Of a DNA stretch of 64,000 bases, positions 44,619 to 55,596 are shown piece by piece. This DNA comes from Clonostachys chloroleuca. Taxonomy: Eukaryota > Ascomycota > Sordariomycetes > Hypocreales > Bionectriaceae. The position numbers and the translations under genes were made by a program. The notes under the pieces were generated by a model. That model was not told the DNA's origin, ran no database searches, and saw only the letters and a program-made list of their open reading frames with translations. Position 1 is the first letter of the stretch. Each line of letters starts with the position of its first letter. The stretch lies in contig JBANAY010000003.1 in the NCBI GenBank assembly GCA_037952775.1, forward strand, positions 2,542,001 through 2,606,000, in the 5' to 3' direction.

Positions 44619-46442
44619 CTAATCATCATCTTCATCAACTCGCGCACGCTTAGGCTGCCGTCCCTCGCTCTGCAACCCATACCCTCTCTTTGATGATGTC
44701 GTCTGCTCAACTTCAGATAAAAATTTGTCCACGTTGAAAGGGTCTGCAGCCTCTTTTTCAAACTGAACTGGTCCCTCACGAGCCTGAACCACATCTTTGT
44801 TAGCTAATGAAAAATGTACAGATATGGGGATATTGTAACCTACCTCAGCGTCGCCTGCCCCCTTGAAGGTGCCCTTGCCCAGGGCCTCTCCAAATCGGCT
44901 CGCTTTTTGAATCTTTGCCATCTCTCGATCGCCAGATTCAGGATCATCGTCTTCATCCATATTGGCCCGGGGGCGGTAGATGCTGTTGATACCTTCCTGC
45001 GCAGCAAACAGCGGCTTATCATAATGGTTATCCTCGTTGAAACCGCTGTTGAAGCCGCTCTGTTGGTTGAACAACCTAGAGTCGTACATCGTTTCCTTGG
45101 ACTGCGTAGGCTTTGCCAGACCCAAAGCAATCTTCTCTGATATGTCTCTGTTCTGCTCCCGGGCCATGACCTGCATGCGCCTCTCCGCACCCATTCTGTT
45201 CTGGCGAAGTTTGCGCTCCTCCTCTTTTTGTCGCTCCCTTCGTGCCTTTTCACGTTCCCGGATCTCCGAGTCTTCACTGTCAGAGGCATCCGAGTACGAG
45301 TCGCTGTAGCTTCGGGAGCGTGATCTTGAATCCCGAGAACCCCTCGAGTCGCGCGAGTCACGCGAGTCTCGTGAGGACTGTCGTTTACGGCCAGCCTTGT
45401 TTCGTTCCTCGCGCGCCTGCTGAGCCAAGGATCGGAGGTTCTCCTCTTTCTGTAGTTTCTCCTTTTCCGCGAGTCTCTGCTGCATCTTGGATCGCTGCTG
45501 TACTTCCTCACGGGCGTGGCGTTCAGCCATTCTCACCGATTCCGCGAATTGCGCGTGTTTGTCGTTAATAGCAATGTCTTGCAACCCCCTTCCATCAGCA
45601 GCCAGTCGCTTATCCAGAGCAATCGTAAAACCCTTGGGATTCTTCCAGTTGGAAACGGGAGGTGGGATTTTCCACATTTCTTGGTCTTCGGCGGTCAACT
45701 TTCGTGGAGGCGAATGCATAATCGGCGGTGGCGGAGAGGGAGGTCCCCTAGGGATTTTCTTGTGTTTGAATTTGGCCAACTCCATGGGATCCTTCTGTCG
45801 CTCGACAATCTTCATGATTCGGTCTTGTTTCTTGGAGTTGTCGCCCATGTGATTCGTCGGCGTATATCGCACAAACGTCGGTTCTTTCCGCTGCCCAACA
45901 TTGACATTCTTGGGCTTCTGGGCTGCAGCGGCGCCACTGATGAGCACTGCCAGAGCGTCCTTTGTCCTTTGTGTGGTAGCCACGACAGCCTCCTTGTCAG
46001 GTCGCGCCAAATCGATCTCGCCAGCATCGGCGCGTTGTCGGAGCGGAATTAAATCTTTGAAGGACGTGTGAATTATTCGTTTGTCGTCATGGCCCTGCCT
46101 GGCGATTGCATCGTATTTGACCTTTCCCTCGGAATCTACCCGCACGGCCAACGCGTTACTCGTTTCGCCTTTTCTGCCCATGTCCAGAGGGTACTGGGCA
46201 ATAGGAACCTCTGGAAACGCGCCTCCATCCCCAAAATCCTCCTGAGTGCGCGGGCGCCATCCTGATCGTTGTCCGTAGGGCGGAGGGCCAGATCGCTTCA
46301 GGACGATCTGGTTGTCGTCCAGGTGACCAACCCCAACAATGCGAGCCCCACGCTGCTTGGTGTGCGCAGGCGCCTCCTCGTCTTCGCCGGTGTATTTCGG
46401 CTTCGGAAGCGAAGCTTGCAACGATGCCGCGATCGAAGCCAT
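44619..46442 (-). CDS. PRP45: pre-mRNA-processing protein PRP45 (SNW/SKIP family)
   Basis: Spliceosome component of the activated complex (NineTeen-related). Exons 46442-44844 and 44783-44619 (60-bp intron gtaggt..gctaac..cag); 587 residues. The N-terminal half is proline-rich and includes PPYGQRSGWRPRTQEDFGDGG and PVAQYPLD-like PIAQYPLDMGRK. The SNW domain follows with the name-giving motif in VSNWKNPKGFTIALDKRLAA (about 250-270). A long charged helical region comes next (KMQQRLAEKEKLQKEENLRS), then an RDS/SRS repeat patch, and ESMYDSRLFNQ-like ETMYDSRLFNQQSGFNSGF with LFAAQEGINSIYRP. The C-terminus is acidic. The intron is a multiple of three without a stop, so retention would only insert 20 residues. 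Confidence 0.95.
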   Translation of the reverse strand: MASIAASLQASLPKPKYTGEDEEAPAHTKQRGARIVGVGHLDDNQIVLKRSGPPPYGQRSGWRPRTQEDFGDGGAFPEVPIAQYPLDMGRKGETSNALAVRVDSEGKVKYDAIARQGHDDKRIIHTSFKDLIPLRQRADAGEIDLARPDKEAVVATTQRTKDALAVLISGAAAAQKPKNVNVGQRKEPTFVRYTPTNHMGDNSKKQDRIMKIVERQKDPMELAKFKHKKIPRGPPSPPPPIMHSPPRKLTAEDQEMWKIPPPVSNWKNPKGFTIALDKRLAADGRGLQDIAINDKHAQFAESVRMAERHAREEVQQRSKMQQRLAEKEKLQKEENLRSLAQQAREERNKAGRKRQSSRDSRDSRDSRGSRDSRSRSRSYSDSYSDASDSEDSEIREREKARRERQKEEERKLRQNRMGAERRMQVMAREQNRDISEKIALGLAKPTQSKETMYDSRLFNQQSGFNSGFNEDNHYDKPLFAAQEGINSIYRPRANMDEDDDPESGDREMAKIQKASRFGEALGKGTFKGAGDAEVGYNIPISVHFSLANKDVVQAREGPVQFEKEAADPFNVDKFLSEVEQTTSSKRGYGLQSEGRQPKRARVDEDDD

Positions 46443-46942
46443 TGTGTAAGAGTTGGTGGTGAAGAGAAATGAAAGGTGATGTGATGGATGCCTTCAAAGC
46501 CTGGGCTAATTCTTTTTCCAGCCACAGCAATGTCCCACTTATTTGTTTGAGCCACACCAAGAAGCTCAAGCCGCTAAAGACCCCCCACACTACTGGGTCT
46601 AGTTGGTACTCCTAAAAGAGCCAGCTTAGAGCTCTGGTGTAAGCTGTTGCTATCTCTGCAAGTATTGAACTGGGCATTTCTGAATTAACAGACGCTGCAT
46701 GCACTCTTATAGATAGGACAATGGTCATCATCTGCGATTCCGCCAGAAATACTTCACATGTACGCCTTGGCGCCGGCCTGGGTCTCATAACTAAGTCGCT
46801 CGTACATTTGTCCACCACCTTAAGTACCTATGAATAGCAAATATCATTATCCGCATGCTTCCATACAATACATGCCCAATACAAGCCTATTTTTACTGAC
46901 TTTGCGCCCCATATAATGAAGATGTCGCACAGAATGATTCCT
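46443..46942. other. intergenic region upstream of PRP45
   Basis: About 500 bp with the PRP45 promoter and the 3' flank of the p24 gene. No gene seen. Confidence 0.55.
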
Positions 46943-47783
46943 TCAAACATATCCCTTGCGAGCGCCCTAACGAAAACTATCAGCATCCTGTTATACAATC
47001 GCTAAAGGGGGGATCAACAAACCTGGAAAAAGAACCGGACAACAAACACTTGCAAACCACCCATTGCAACAATCAAAGCGATTTGAATCAAGCTGAAATT
47101 GACAATGCGCTTCTCAGTGCTGTGAACAGTGCTGAAGTTTCGATTCTCGCGGGTGCGGAAGTACTTTTGGTTGCGTGAAATGGTTGAGAGCTGGCCTGAG
47201 ATCTTGAAAACTGACTCCTCCAGGATTGACGTTTGCTCAGGGGAAGATCCCTTCTTCGAGGGGAGCTGAGCTTTCGATTCACCCTCGACCTATCCAGGCA
47301 AGTTTGTTAGAGGACACTTCTTCGGCTGGGTGTGCTGTTGGTCTTACGGAAATCTCGAAGTCGACAAACTTATCGGCAAAGGTACTCATGGAATTGTCGA
47401 AGCAGAATGAGTATTCTCCGACCTGGTTTGCGGTGAAGACGAAGTCACCCTGGCGCTCCTTCTCTCCCTCCATGATGACCCTTTGGCCGGGGCCTTGGAC
47501 AACATAATCGACATCAAAAGCACCACCAGATTGGACCTAAAAAATAAAAATAAAACAGTCAAATCAGTTGATGTTCTTCCTTCAGTGTTGATGCGGAGCC
47601 CCAGAATAAAGCTTTTGGGCGAATACTCACAGCAAAGTAGAAAGCCACCTTCTCGCCCTCCTTCTTGGTTTGAGCGTAGAAGCATGCCCTCTCGTGTGCA
47701 GCAAGCTGGTATGTCAATGCAGTAGCTGTGGCATCGGATAGCAGGCAGGCGACGAACCCAGCGAAGATCGTCGATAATTTCAT
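46943..47783 (-). CDS. p24 family cargo receptor (emp24/gp25L)
   Basis: Type I membrane protein of ER-Golgi vesicles. Four exons: 47783-47631, 47536-47348, 47289-47023 and 46966-46943, all phase 0; 210 residues. Signal peptide KLSTIFAGFVACLLSDATA, then the GOLD domain (TYQLAAHERACFYAQTKKEG to GEYSFCFDNSMSTFADK) with its two cysteines (in RACFY and FCFDN) that normally form a disulfide. A coiled-coil stretch and the membrane helix IQIALIVAMGGLQVFVV follow. The cytosolic tail is RFFFQGARKGYV: the paired Phe is the COPII-binding signal. Without the last 24-nt exon the tail would end RFFFQVC, losing the rest. Which p24 subfamily (ERP-type) cannot be fixed from this reading. Divergent from the PhoD-like gene. 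Confidence 0.92.
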
Positions 47784-48247
47784 CTTGGTGGCGGCGAGAG
47801 AAAGAATGTCGCGTGCTTGATATTCAAAGCAACCATCAAGTATCCTACAGAATAGATGCTACAGTGGCCCCGAGCCAAGGGGCCACGATGGACTTCGGGC
47901 CGGATTTTCGAACTGCCGGTCCAGGGGGTCGAGAATCCATTGTTTAGTGCCACGCACGCTAAAGATAACAATCCACGCCTGGCACTTTACGCGTCCAATC
48001 ACAGGCACCAAATCTCCAACGAGCGTTAATGGGAGATGACCTCATTTGCGCGTTAGGTGCGACCGTGAAAGTGGCTGCTCCCCTACTCACGCGGCTCAGC
48101 CATATATGACCCTTGTACCTAGTCGCATAGGAACGTCTGAAGCTTACCACTCTCTAATCATGCAACATCAGACCCTGTGTATTTTTCTCCTCTAAATTCA
48201 ATTGATTCTCCTTCGCATGCTTACACGTGTTGAATGAACTCGTCGCA
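47784..48247. promoter_or_regulatory. bidirectional promoter of the p24 and PhoD-like genes
   Basis: 464 bp between divergent start codons. No TATA box or other named element is clear. Confidence 0.45.
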
Positions 48248-50302
48248 ATGGCCATTCAAGCAAGATTGGCCCAGATATCCTCAACAGCCCTGAGGATATC
48301 TGCAATTCTGTTCTTCAGATTGGTACTGCCCCCACCACATCCTGGCACTTGGTCTCAGGCGATTTCACTAACTGATTGTACAGTTTCCCGTATGTTGTGC
48401 AGATGATTCCAAGACAGGTCGTCCCAACTTCAAACAAACAAGCTAACACCCAGCAGGCACATTTTCCATCCATTGCTTTCGCACTATTTGCTGTCTACAT
48501 TCCAACTTACTTCGCTACGTACTTTGCTAAGCCAGAATACGAGGTGTTGGAAGACAATGTGAATGTTACCGTGAAAGAGACCACCGTTGAGACAGTGACA
48601 CCTCTGCTGTCTGAAAATGAAGTCGCGGATGAGTCGGAAGCCACAGTAGTAGCTGAGGAGGTCAAAGTGGAGGAAGAGGTCGTGCTCAAAGAGAAGCATG
48701 TCAAGTCGTGGAGTATCATCGCCTTTGGCGCGCCAAACGCAGCTCGTTTCTGGCCATCTACACTCACCTTCCTGGTAAACGCGATCCTCATTGGGCTGGT
48801 TGCCGATGCATTATACCGGACAAGATTGCTCTACCCGGTCGATGATCTGTCTTTCGTCAGACTTGGCTATGTGTCGCACTTGGAAGCGAAGTTCCTCATT
48901 CGGGAGCCGGATCAAACCCAGTTGCCCATTTCCTTCGAAATTCACATCAAGGATCCCCAGCCTCCTTTTGACAATGTACTGTGGCAAACCGTTGGGGTCC
49001 TCCCAGCAACGACCAACGAAACAGACTTCGCCAGCACGTTGGTAGTGTCTTTGCCTCACTCACAGCAGCGACGGTACGAGTGGAGAACTTCGAACAATCA
49101 CTCTGGCGAGTTTCTAGCGCCTCCAAAGCCAGGTCAGATGCCTGCCTATAACGATGGGAAGTTTACCTTCTTGTCCACTTCTTGCATCCTCCCACGCTTT
49201 CCTTATAGTCCCCTGGATCACCCCCTCGCAATCCCGGGTCTCCGTCATCTCGCCGACAAACTGCCAGAGCTCGGTGCCCAATTCATGCTATTCTTGGGCG
49301 ACTTTATATATGTCGACGTTCCCCAGCGGTTTGGTAAATCCGTCGAGGAGTACAGGATGCAGTATCGTCAAGTTTATGCCTCTCCTGACTGGGCTCCTGT
49401 TGCGCAGAACCTGAGTTGGATCCACGTTTTGGATGATCATGAGATTTCCAATGACTGGTCTTCAAACAACACTGGTATTTATAATGCCGCCGTCGAGCCT
49501 TGGCATCTTTATCAAGCAGATCAAAATCCCCCCAGGGCTCTCGTGGCTGGCTCATCAACGCAACGTCGTGAAGATGCCACTTGGTACGAGTTTGAGCAAG
49601 GCCCTGCAAGCTTCTTTATGATGGACACGCGTAGTTATCGATCCAGTAACAGCTTGCCCTATGGAGATGAGAAGAAAACCATGCTGGGCCAAACTCAGCT
49701 TGAAGATTTCCTAGCATGGCTGGCTCGCCCTGCTCCTACCGGAATCCGGTGGAAGGTCATCGCTACCTCCATTCCATTCACCAAGAATTGGCCTGTTAAC
49801 CTCCAGGACACCTGGGGTGGTTTCCTAGTTGAGCGAAAGAAGATCCTTGAAGCCATGTGGGACGCTGGCGAGCAAGGTACGGGCGTCATTCTTCTCTCGG
49901 GTGATCGACATGAGTTTGCTGCTACGAAGTTCCCACCTCCTCCTGGCTCGCGTTGGAATCAGTCTTCTACCGTATATGAATTTTCAACGAGCCCTCTGAA
50001 TCAGTTTGCATCTCCCATTGCAACGTACAAGCAGACTGATGACGAGGATGTTAAGCTAGAGTAAGTCCCCACGTCCATGAGTGAATCAATCACACAACTA
50101 ACAAGTGACACTTAGGTATATTCCTTCCGGTACCTCGAAGTTCGGTTCGTTCACAATTGAGAACACTGACGGCGAAAGCTCTCTTCTCTACCGGCTTTTT
50201 ATTGACGGGAAGGAACAGTGGAACACCACTGTCGTGGCACCACCTGTGCCCGAGAGCGACAGTGCTCTTTCTTCTTTCTGGTCCAAGTTTAGACTCCTCT
50301 AG
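48248..50302 (+). CDS. PhoD-like metallophosphatase with N-terminal membrane anchors
   Basis: Proposed exons are 48248-48322, 48384-48389, 48457-50060 and 50116-50302; 623 residues. Exon 2 is only 6 nt (Phe-Pro) but has a CAG acceptor and GTATGT donor, and the spliced protein reads ILFFRL-FP-AHFPSIAFALFAVYIP without a stop, while other joins fail. Two or three membrane segments lie in the first 160 residues. The PhoD domain follows, with metal-site motifs FLGDFIYVDVP, WIHVLDDHEISNDW and ILLSGDRHEFAA in the family order, plus FFMMDTRSYRS. Family members hydrolyse phosphomonoesters or diesters with a Fe/Ca centre. The anchor places this one at a membrane with the enzyme probably on the lumenal or outer face. 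Substrate unknown. Confidence 0.85.
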
Positions 50303-50968
50303 GCACATGCCATGGGGTTTTGTTTTGAATTTCAGGCGTAATTGGATGGTGTTATGTGTTATTAGGCGGACTACATGGCTGGCGCAAAATTTCGATGATA
50401 TTGAAGCGTCGTGTATCCAGACACAGTACGAATGCAGATTTAGGTTGCTTGGCAACCTTGGGTTTACATGGTGAACCATTCTCATACATAAATCCACAGG
50501 TGATAGGCTAGGTAGTTTTAACACGAGGATACTGTAGTCTATTTATCTTTACTAGGCACGATCTCATATTGTTTTCCCACTGAACTAATTCGATCTGAAG
50601 TCTTGGTGGTCATAAGTGCTTCTGGATATAAGACCAAAGTCGCTGATCCGGATCTTTTCTTCACCCACCCCCCTCACTAATTCTATAGACTCAATCATGT
50701 ATAGTGAAATTGATCAGTATTGTTTCATATCTCTATAGTTGTAAACGAACAAAAATAAAGTGAAAAGCTTAATTTTCACAGAAGCCTTGGTTCCGTCATG
50801 GTTCTGGACAGAGGTCTAGGGTAATCGGCTGCGCGACACCGCCTTCCTATCGGCCCCTCCATGCAGGAATTTCGGCGGCAAAATTCCAAATATTTTCTTA
50901 TCTCCAACAACTTTTCGCGACCAATTCAGTCAGTACGACAATCTTTAAAAACCACAACTTTGCCCGCC
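50303..50968. other. intergenic region
   Basis: About 665 bp between tandem plus-strand genes, AT-rich in the middle. The frame of RRP15 extends upstream to 50861 but the conserved start is at 50969. No other gene seen. Confidence 0.6.
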
Positions 50969-51895
50969 ATGGCAGGACCTTATAATAAAAAACGGTCAAT
51001 TGATGGCCGAGCACAGCGCCCTTTTAAGAAACAGAAAAGAAAGCAACGATATCACAGCGAGTCAGAAGACGAGGCTACTGGAGACTTTGATCCTGTGAAC
51101 CTGCTCGACTCAGACGACGACATTCATAATGCAAAGGTGGACGATGTTGGGGATGCAGAGGAAGAGGCATCCAGCTCAGAAGATGAGCAGCCTGCGACGA
51201 GGAAAAAGAAGACATTGAACACCAAAAAGGCCCAGAAGCCACCAGCCAAGAAGGCGAAGGATGCGCCGTCTAGCGATGAGGACGAGGAAGAAGAAGAAGA
51301 TGATGAAGAGTCATCCGACATTGGTGACGAGGACGACGAGTATGAGATTGAGGATGACGATAATCTGGAGAAAAAGTCCAAATCCAAGAGGAATGACCCA
51401 ACCGCATTTGCGACGTCGCTGTCCAAGATCCTGTCTACGAAATTGTCAACGACGAAACGATCAGACCCCGTCCTGGCTCGTAGCACAGATGCTGTCAAAG
51501 CCTCAAAAGCAGTCTTGGATCACGCATTAGAAGCGAAAGCTCGGAAACAGATGCGCGATCAGAAGAGGAAGGCCCTCGAGAAGGGCCGTGTGAAGGATGT
51601 TCTTGTTGCTTCAAGAAACGAGGCCACGGGAGATTTCGAGACAACCACATCCGAGATCATGGAGACGGAGAGGAGACTCCGCAAGGTGGCCCAGAGAGGT
51701 GTTGTAAAGCTTTTCAATGCCGTCCGAGCGGCCCAGGTCGCCGCCGTGGAGGCAGACAAGGGAGTGAAGAAGGAAGGTGTTATCGGCATGAATCAAAGAG
51801 AGGAAAAGGTCAACGAGCTGAGCAAAAAGGGATTCCTGGACCTGATAGCTTCGGGAGGCGGGGGATTGAAGAAGACTGCCTTGGAGGAAGCTTAG
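50969..51895 (+). CDS. RRP15: ribosomal RNA-processing protein RRP15
   Basis: Nucleolar pre-60S assembly factor needed for 27S pre-rRNA processing. Single exon, 308 residues. The ATG at 50969 has a good context (cccgccATGg); a further upstream in-frame ATG at 50861 would add a non-conserved 36 residues. The first 35 residues are basic, followed by strongly acidic runs (EDEEEEEDDEESSDIGDEDD) as in many nucleolar proteins. The Rrp15 domain starts near NDPTAFATSLSKILSTKL and continues with KSAVLDHALEAKARK-like residues KASKAVLDHALEAKARK, KRKALEKGRVKDVL, ERRLRKVAQRGVVKLFNAVR and the terminal LSKKGFLDLIASGG. All match the order seen in the family. Confidence 0.93.
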   Translation: MAGPYNKKRSIDGRAQRPFKKQKRKQRYHSESEDEATGDFDPVNLLDSDDDIHNAKVDDVGDAEEEASSSEDEQPATRKKKTLNTKKAQKPPAKKAKDAPSSDEDEEEEEDDEESSDIGDEDDEYEIEDDDNLEKKSKSKRNDPTAFATSLSKILSTKLSTTKRSDPVLARSTDAVKASKAVLDHALEAKARKQMRDQKRKALEKGRVKDVLVASRNEATGDFETTTSEIMETERRLRKVAQRGVVKLFNAVRAAQVAAVEADKGVKKEGVIGMNQREEKVNELSKKGFLDLIASGGGGLKKTALEEA

Positions 51896-52081
51896 TGTAA
51901 ATTCTGATATTTTCCGAATAGGATATTCAGGGCTTCGGCATGAGTCCTGATGAAAGATACCCCGAGTTGTCACATGTCGCCAATAGCGCCTTTTGCCATC
52001 TATTTGATACTATTGTACATATCCGAGTTGAGTCATGATAATTTCACAAGATTGTATACAGCCGTCCATATATCCAGACAT

Positions 52082-52727
52082 TTAATTGAAGTCGCTGGCC
52101 TGTAGATTTCGTGTCATGGAAGGTAAGCGAACAACTAATCCGTCCAATTCCTTCTTCATCACCACTTGACAGCCAAGGCGGCTGGTTTCCGTCAAGCCGA
52201 AAGCCAGGTCCAGCATATCATTCTCATCATCTTCTGGTTCGGGAATTTTATCGTAATATCCGTCATCGGTGACAATAACGTGGCATGTAGAGCATGCGCA
52301 TGACCCTCCGCAAGCGCCCTCCATTTCTAGGTCGTTGGCTTGCGCAATATCAAGCAGGTTATCGCCTTCGGAGACGGCAAACTTGTAGTCTTGACCATCC
52401 TTGTCGATGAAAGTCACATAGAGCCTTGGAAATAATTAGTTTGCAAGTTCAAGAAAAAAAAATTCTACAAAGAAGGTGGACGAACTCCTCGCCCGGCTTC
52501 GGAGGATGGATATGACCATGCTGCCTCTGCGCAGTGGTTGTGAAAGATCGGGTATATGGGGACGAGTTTTGTAGGCGCGAGATACTTCTACTGGGCAGAG
52601 AAAATAAAGAGGAGGGGCGAAGAAGATTGCTCGGAGCTCTTGCTTGTGAGGGCAGGTGTCGAGACTGACGGCATATCGTCGAAGATAGCCTTGGGAGGCA
52701 CTTTGTGACCGATCGTGAGCTAGCCAT
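52082..52727 (-). CDS. YAH1: mitochondrial [2Fe-2S] ferredoxin (adrenodoxin type)
   Basis: Electron donor for iron-sulfur cluster assembly (and heme A/ubiquinone hydroxylation) in the mitochondrial matrix. Exons 52727-52486 and 52424-52082 (61-bp intron with unusual donor GTTCGT); 194 residues. The first 65 residues are rich in Arg and Ser without acids (SSRSVTKCLPRLSSTICRQS), a clear mitochondrial presequence. The ferredoxin domain contains LEMEGACGGSCACSTCHV, giving three cluster cysteines, and the fourth is in SRLGCQVVM. The acidic surface around PEPEDDENDMLDLAFGL is the reductase/partner-binding helix. The C-terminus ends RLPSMTRNLQASDFN. Convergent with RRP15 (186 bp between stops) and divergent from UGO1. 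Confidence 0.95.
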
Positions 52728-53162
52728 CTCGCTCGGATATCGCTGGGGTAGATTTTATCGAGGATGGAGGGGTGCGGGAGCGAAGGAGCCCAATTCGCCA
52801 ATCAACGCAAGCCCGGAAAACTGCAATGTCGAATCCCAGATGCTTGACACCGCGATCGCAATAATATCCTCCTAACACATAATTGTCCGTGGAGGAGTCG
52901 AGGAGATTTTGGGCTAGTCCGATGGGCGCAACAAACCAGCCTTTGGAAAAACGTCCATTCCAAATCAATACCGCCGACGACCTAACCCCAGTAGCTCCGA
53001 TAAGGCGAGTTATCGCCCGGCAAATCCATTGGCCGTGGCCCACCGTGGTAACTCCGAGCCAGTCGTTCACGCATGATTTCAATTTCATCATTACGGCGGA
53101 TGTGCGGCCAACCTCGCAGCATTTCTGTTCTTGAGCAAATGCTTCAATCCCCCCGGCCCAGG
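52728..53162. promoter_or_regulatory. bidirectional promoter of the ferredoxin and UGO1 genes
   Basis: 435 bp between divergent start codons of two mitochondrial genes. No named element is clear, and an in-frame ATG at 53073 upstream of UGO1 is not preferred. Confidence 0.45.
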
Positions 53163-54758
53163 ATGTCGACCTCTAGAGAAGGAGTCAACCCCTTGAGGCC
53201 GTATTATATACCGCCGACAATTGGGGAACGTTCCGAAGTTATCTCCTCACCAAGCCCAAATCCATTCGGCACTAGCAATGCGACTAAAAGCCTGAACTAT
53301 GCGTCAAAGGCCCGCGATGTGTTGACGGACATCGATTACAATGACTATCTCGGCGACACTTCGCCTACGGTGGTGCAGAATGTGAAGGATTTTATCGACG
53401 AGCTGATATGGAAGTACTCGTCGATCCTCATGGCGCAACCTTTCGAGGTCGCCAAAATAATTCTGCAGGTCAGAGACCAGGATGAGAAGGCAGCCCTCAC
53501 CTCACCGACAGGGACCGATATGCTGAAAAAGAAGACGTCTTCGCATGGAGGATCTATTTACGATGTAGGTGTGCCGAGATGGAACATACGTGGAGTTCTC
53601 TGTTCCTCTTTACTTGTTTGCTAATAAGTTTCTAGATGGGGGAATCTGATTCCGAAGGTGACGAACAATCATTCTTCACATCCAACATGCCTGAAACCCC
53701 TACACCGCTCCACCCGAAGAGCCGGCAACGCAATAGGTCTGTTTCTCCGGCCAAAAGTCAGACACTGAAGACACCGACTATTTCCGAGAACTATCTGGAT
53801 ATTCGCCGCCCAGACTCTCTCATGGGTGTCTGTTCTGCGCTCTGGCAGAAGGAGGGGATCTGGGGTGTGTGGAAGGGCACCAATGCGACCTTCTTATATA
53901 CGGTTCTGCAGTCCGTTCTGGAAAACTGGTCTAGAAGTTTCCTGAGCGCGATTTTCAACGTACCGGATTTGGGTGTGAAAGAGGACATTGACCGCCTTGT
54001 GGATATTGCATCACCATACCCATGGGCTTCCCTCTTTGTCGCCGCAACGGCGGCTGTAGCAACAGGTGTGCTTCTTGCGCCCCTCGACTTGGTGCGCACA
54101 AGGTTCGTCTATCAGTACTGACAAGTCCGAGTATTTTTGCAGAACTAACTTTTAATGCAGACTCGTGATGACACCGAGTTCCCGTGGACAGCGCCGGACG
54201 CTGGCTACACTTCGAGCTCTCCCCTCTTATTTCTGCAATTCTCTGGTGCTCCTCCCCACTATGCTGCATTCGCTCATCCACCCTATTCTTACCCTGTCAA
54301 CACCCCTTGTATTGAGAACCCGCTTCATGATTGACAGCCAAGCATCACCAACAACGTTCTCTTTCGTCAAATTCTGCGCTTCATCTGCCGCCATTTTTGT
54401 GAAGCTGCCACTCGAGACTTCCTTGCGTAGAGGTCACATGGCTGTCCTTTCAAGCGGCGAGTACTTGCAAGCTCTGTCCCCCAAGGACCAGAAGCTCGAT
54501 ACAATTGTGCCCGTCGGCAAGTATGACGGCGTGTTTGGCACCATGTATCATATCGCTCGGGAGGAAGGCCAGCGAGAGGTTGTTGCCAAAGCTCCCCCTG
54601 CGAGGAGAAACAGGGCGAAATTTAAGACAGGAACGCCTGCTTATCAAAAGGGTCAGGGAGTTGAAGGGCTTTGGAGAGGATGGAAAGTGAATTGGTGGGG
54701 ATTGGTTGGTCTGTGGACCGCCAGCGTGTTCGGAAATGGAGGAGACGGTGAGTTTTAA
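53163..54758 (+). CDS. UGO1: mitochondrial fusion and transport protein UGO1
   Basis: Modified carrier-family protein of the mitochondrial outer membrane that links Fzo1 and Mgm1 in fusion. Exons 53163-53564, 53636-54102 and 54161-54758, 488 residues; the second intron uses the donor GTTCGT. The protein starts STSREGVNPLRPYYIPP, the usual N-terminus. Carrier-like repeats are visible as SSILMAQPFEVAKIILQVR (about 95), LMGVCSALWQKEGIWGVWKG, VLLAPLDLVRTRLVMTPSS (P-x-D-x-(V/L)-x-x-R signature) and VKLPLETSLRRGHM. A linker rich in Ser and Pro lies after the first. The terminal GVEGLWRGWKVNWWGLVGL is a further carrier motif. A frame from 53073 would add 30 residues, which I judge unlikely to be translated. 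Confidence 0.9.
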
Positions 54759-55596
54759 GAGACGGGCTTCCTGTGCTTGTATCATTTTCGTTGAAAACAG
54801 TGCATTGCTTGGCATGGCGTTACGGTTTGGGATCTCTCCCCTACGACCTTATGATTAGGACAGTATGATATCCTTGACATTATGATCCTAGACAGTTTGG
54901 TGGTTCTATTTCTCCTGATGCTTCTCGACACCTTGTCAACAATAGCACCTCAGTCCATGCCTATATTTGGATAGTATATATTGTGTCTGATTATTTGCTA
55001 TTATATTCCCATGATAAAACCGAGTGATCAATGACCCAGCACTGTTTTCTACAACATGCGTAGTGCGAACCATTTGACGGGTGCTCGATACCCGAATTAG
55101 GTATCCACCCAAGGTTTGGACTTGCAGCAAGGTGCTAAATTACGGATGTTCGTTTTGTAGCAGCATTGTACCACAGCATAATGCTCGGGGAGGCAATGAC
55201 AAACAATTCTGTACGCCATTGCAGAGTTTTCTCCCCTCTGCAATTCTATTTATTTCCTACTCTATCCCAACCTTTTCAAGGAGGTGATGTCCATTTCATC
55301 CCATACACTTCGTTTCTCAGTACCGCGATCACGTGAATTGGCGTTTTACGCGGCGTACCTCGACTAATCGCCCAATTATCTTTCCTGAATTTGTTCGTGC
55401 CATCTCCCAAACAGTCAGTTGCTTGACCAATCCCAGGTGCCATCATCCACTTGCAACCAGCCCAAATACTGTGATGCTCCCAAAGATGACTTGACCGTAT
55501 TTCATGTCAACCTAGGGCAACCCAACACATTTGCACGGCCCATCTCGTTTGGGCCCTCGAGCTGATCTCACCTGACACTCTGCCATCGCCCTCACG
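54759..55596. other. intergenic region
   Basis: About 840 bp between tandem plus-strand genes; AT-rich at 54.8-55.0 kb, likely SHG1 promoter after 55.3 kb. No gene seen. Confidence 0.6.

Noticed and set aside
53073..53162. Upstream in-frame ATG that would lengthen UGO1 by 30 residues
   Set aside because: The STSREGVNPLRPYYIPP start fits the family N-terminus; the extra residues do not look conserved and overlap the shared promoter.
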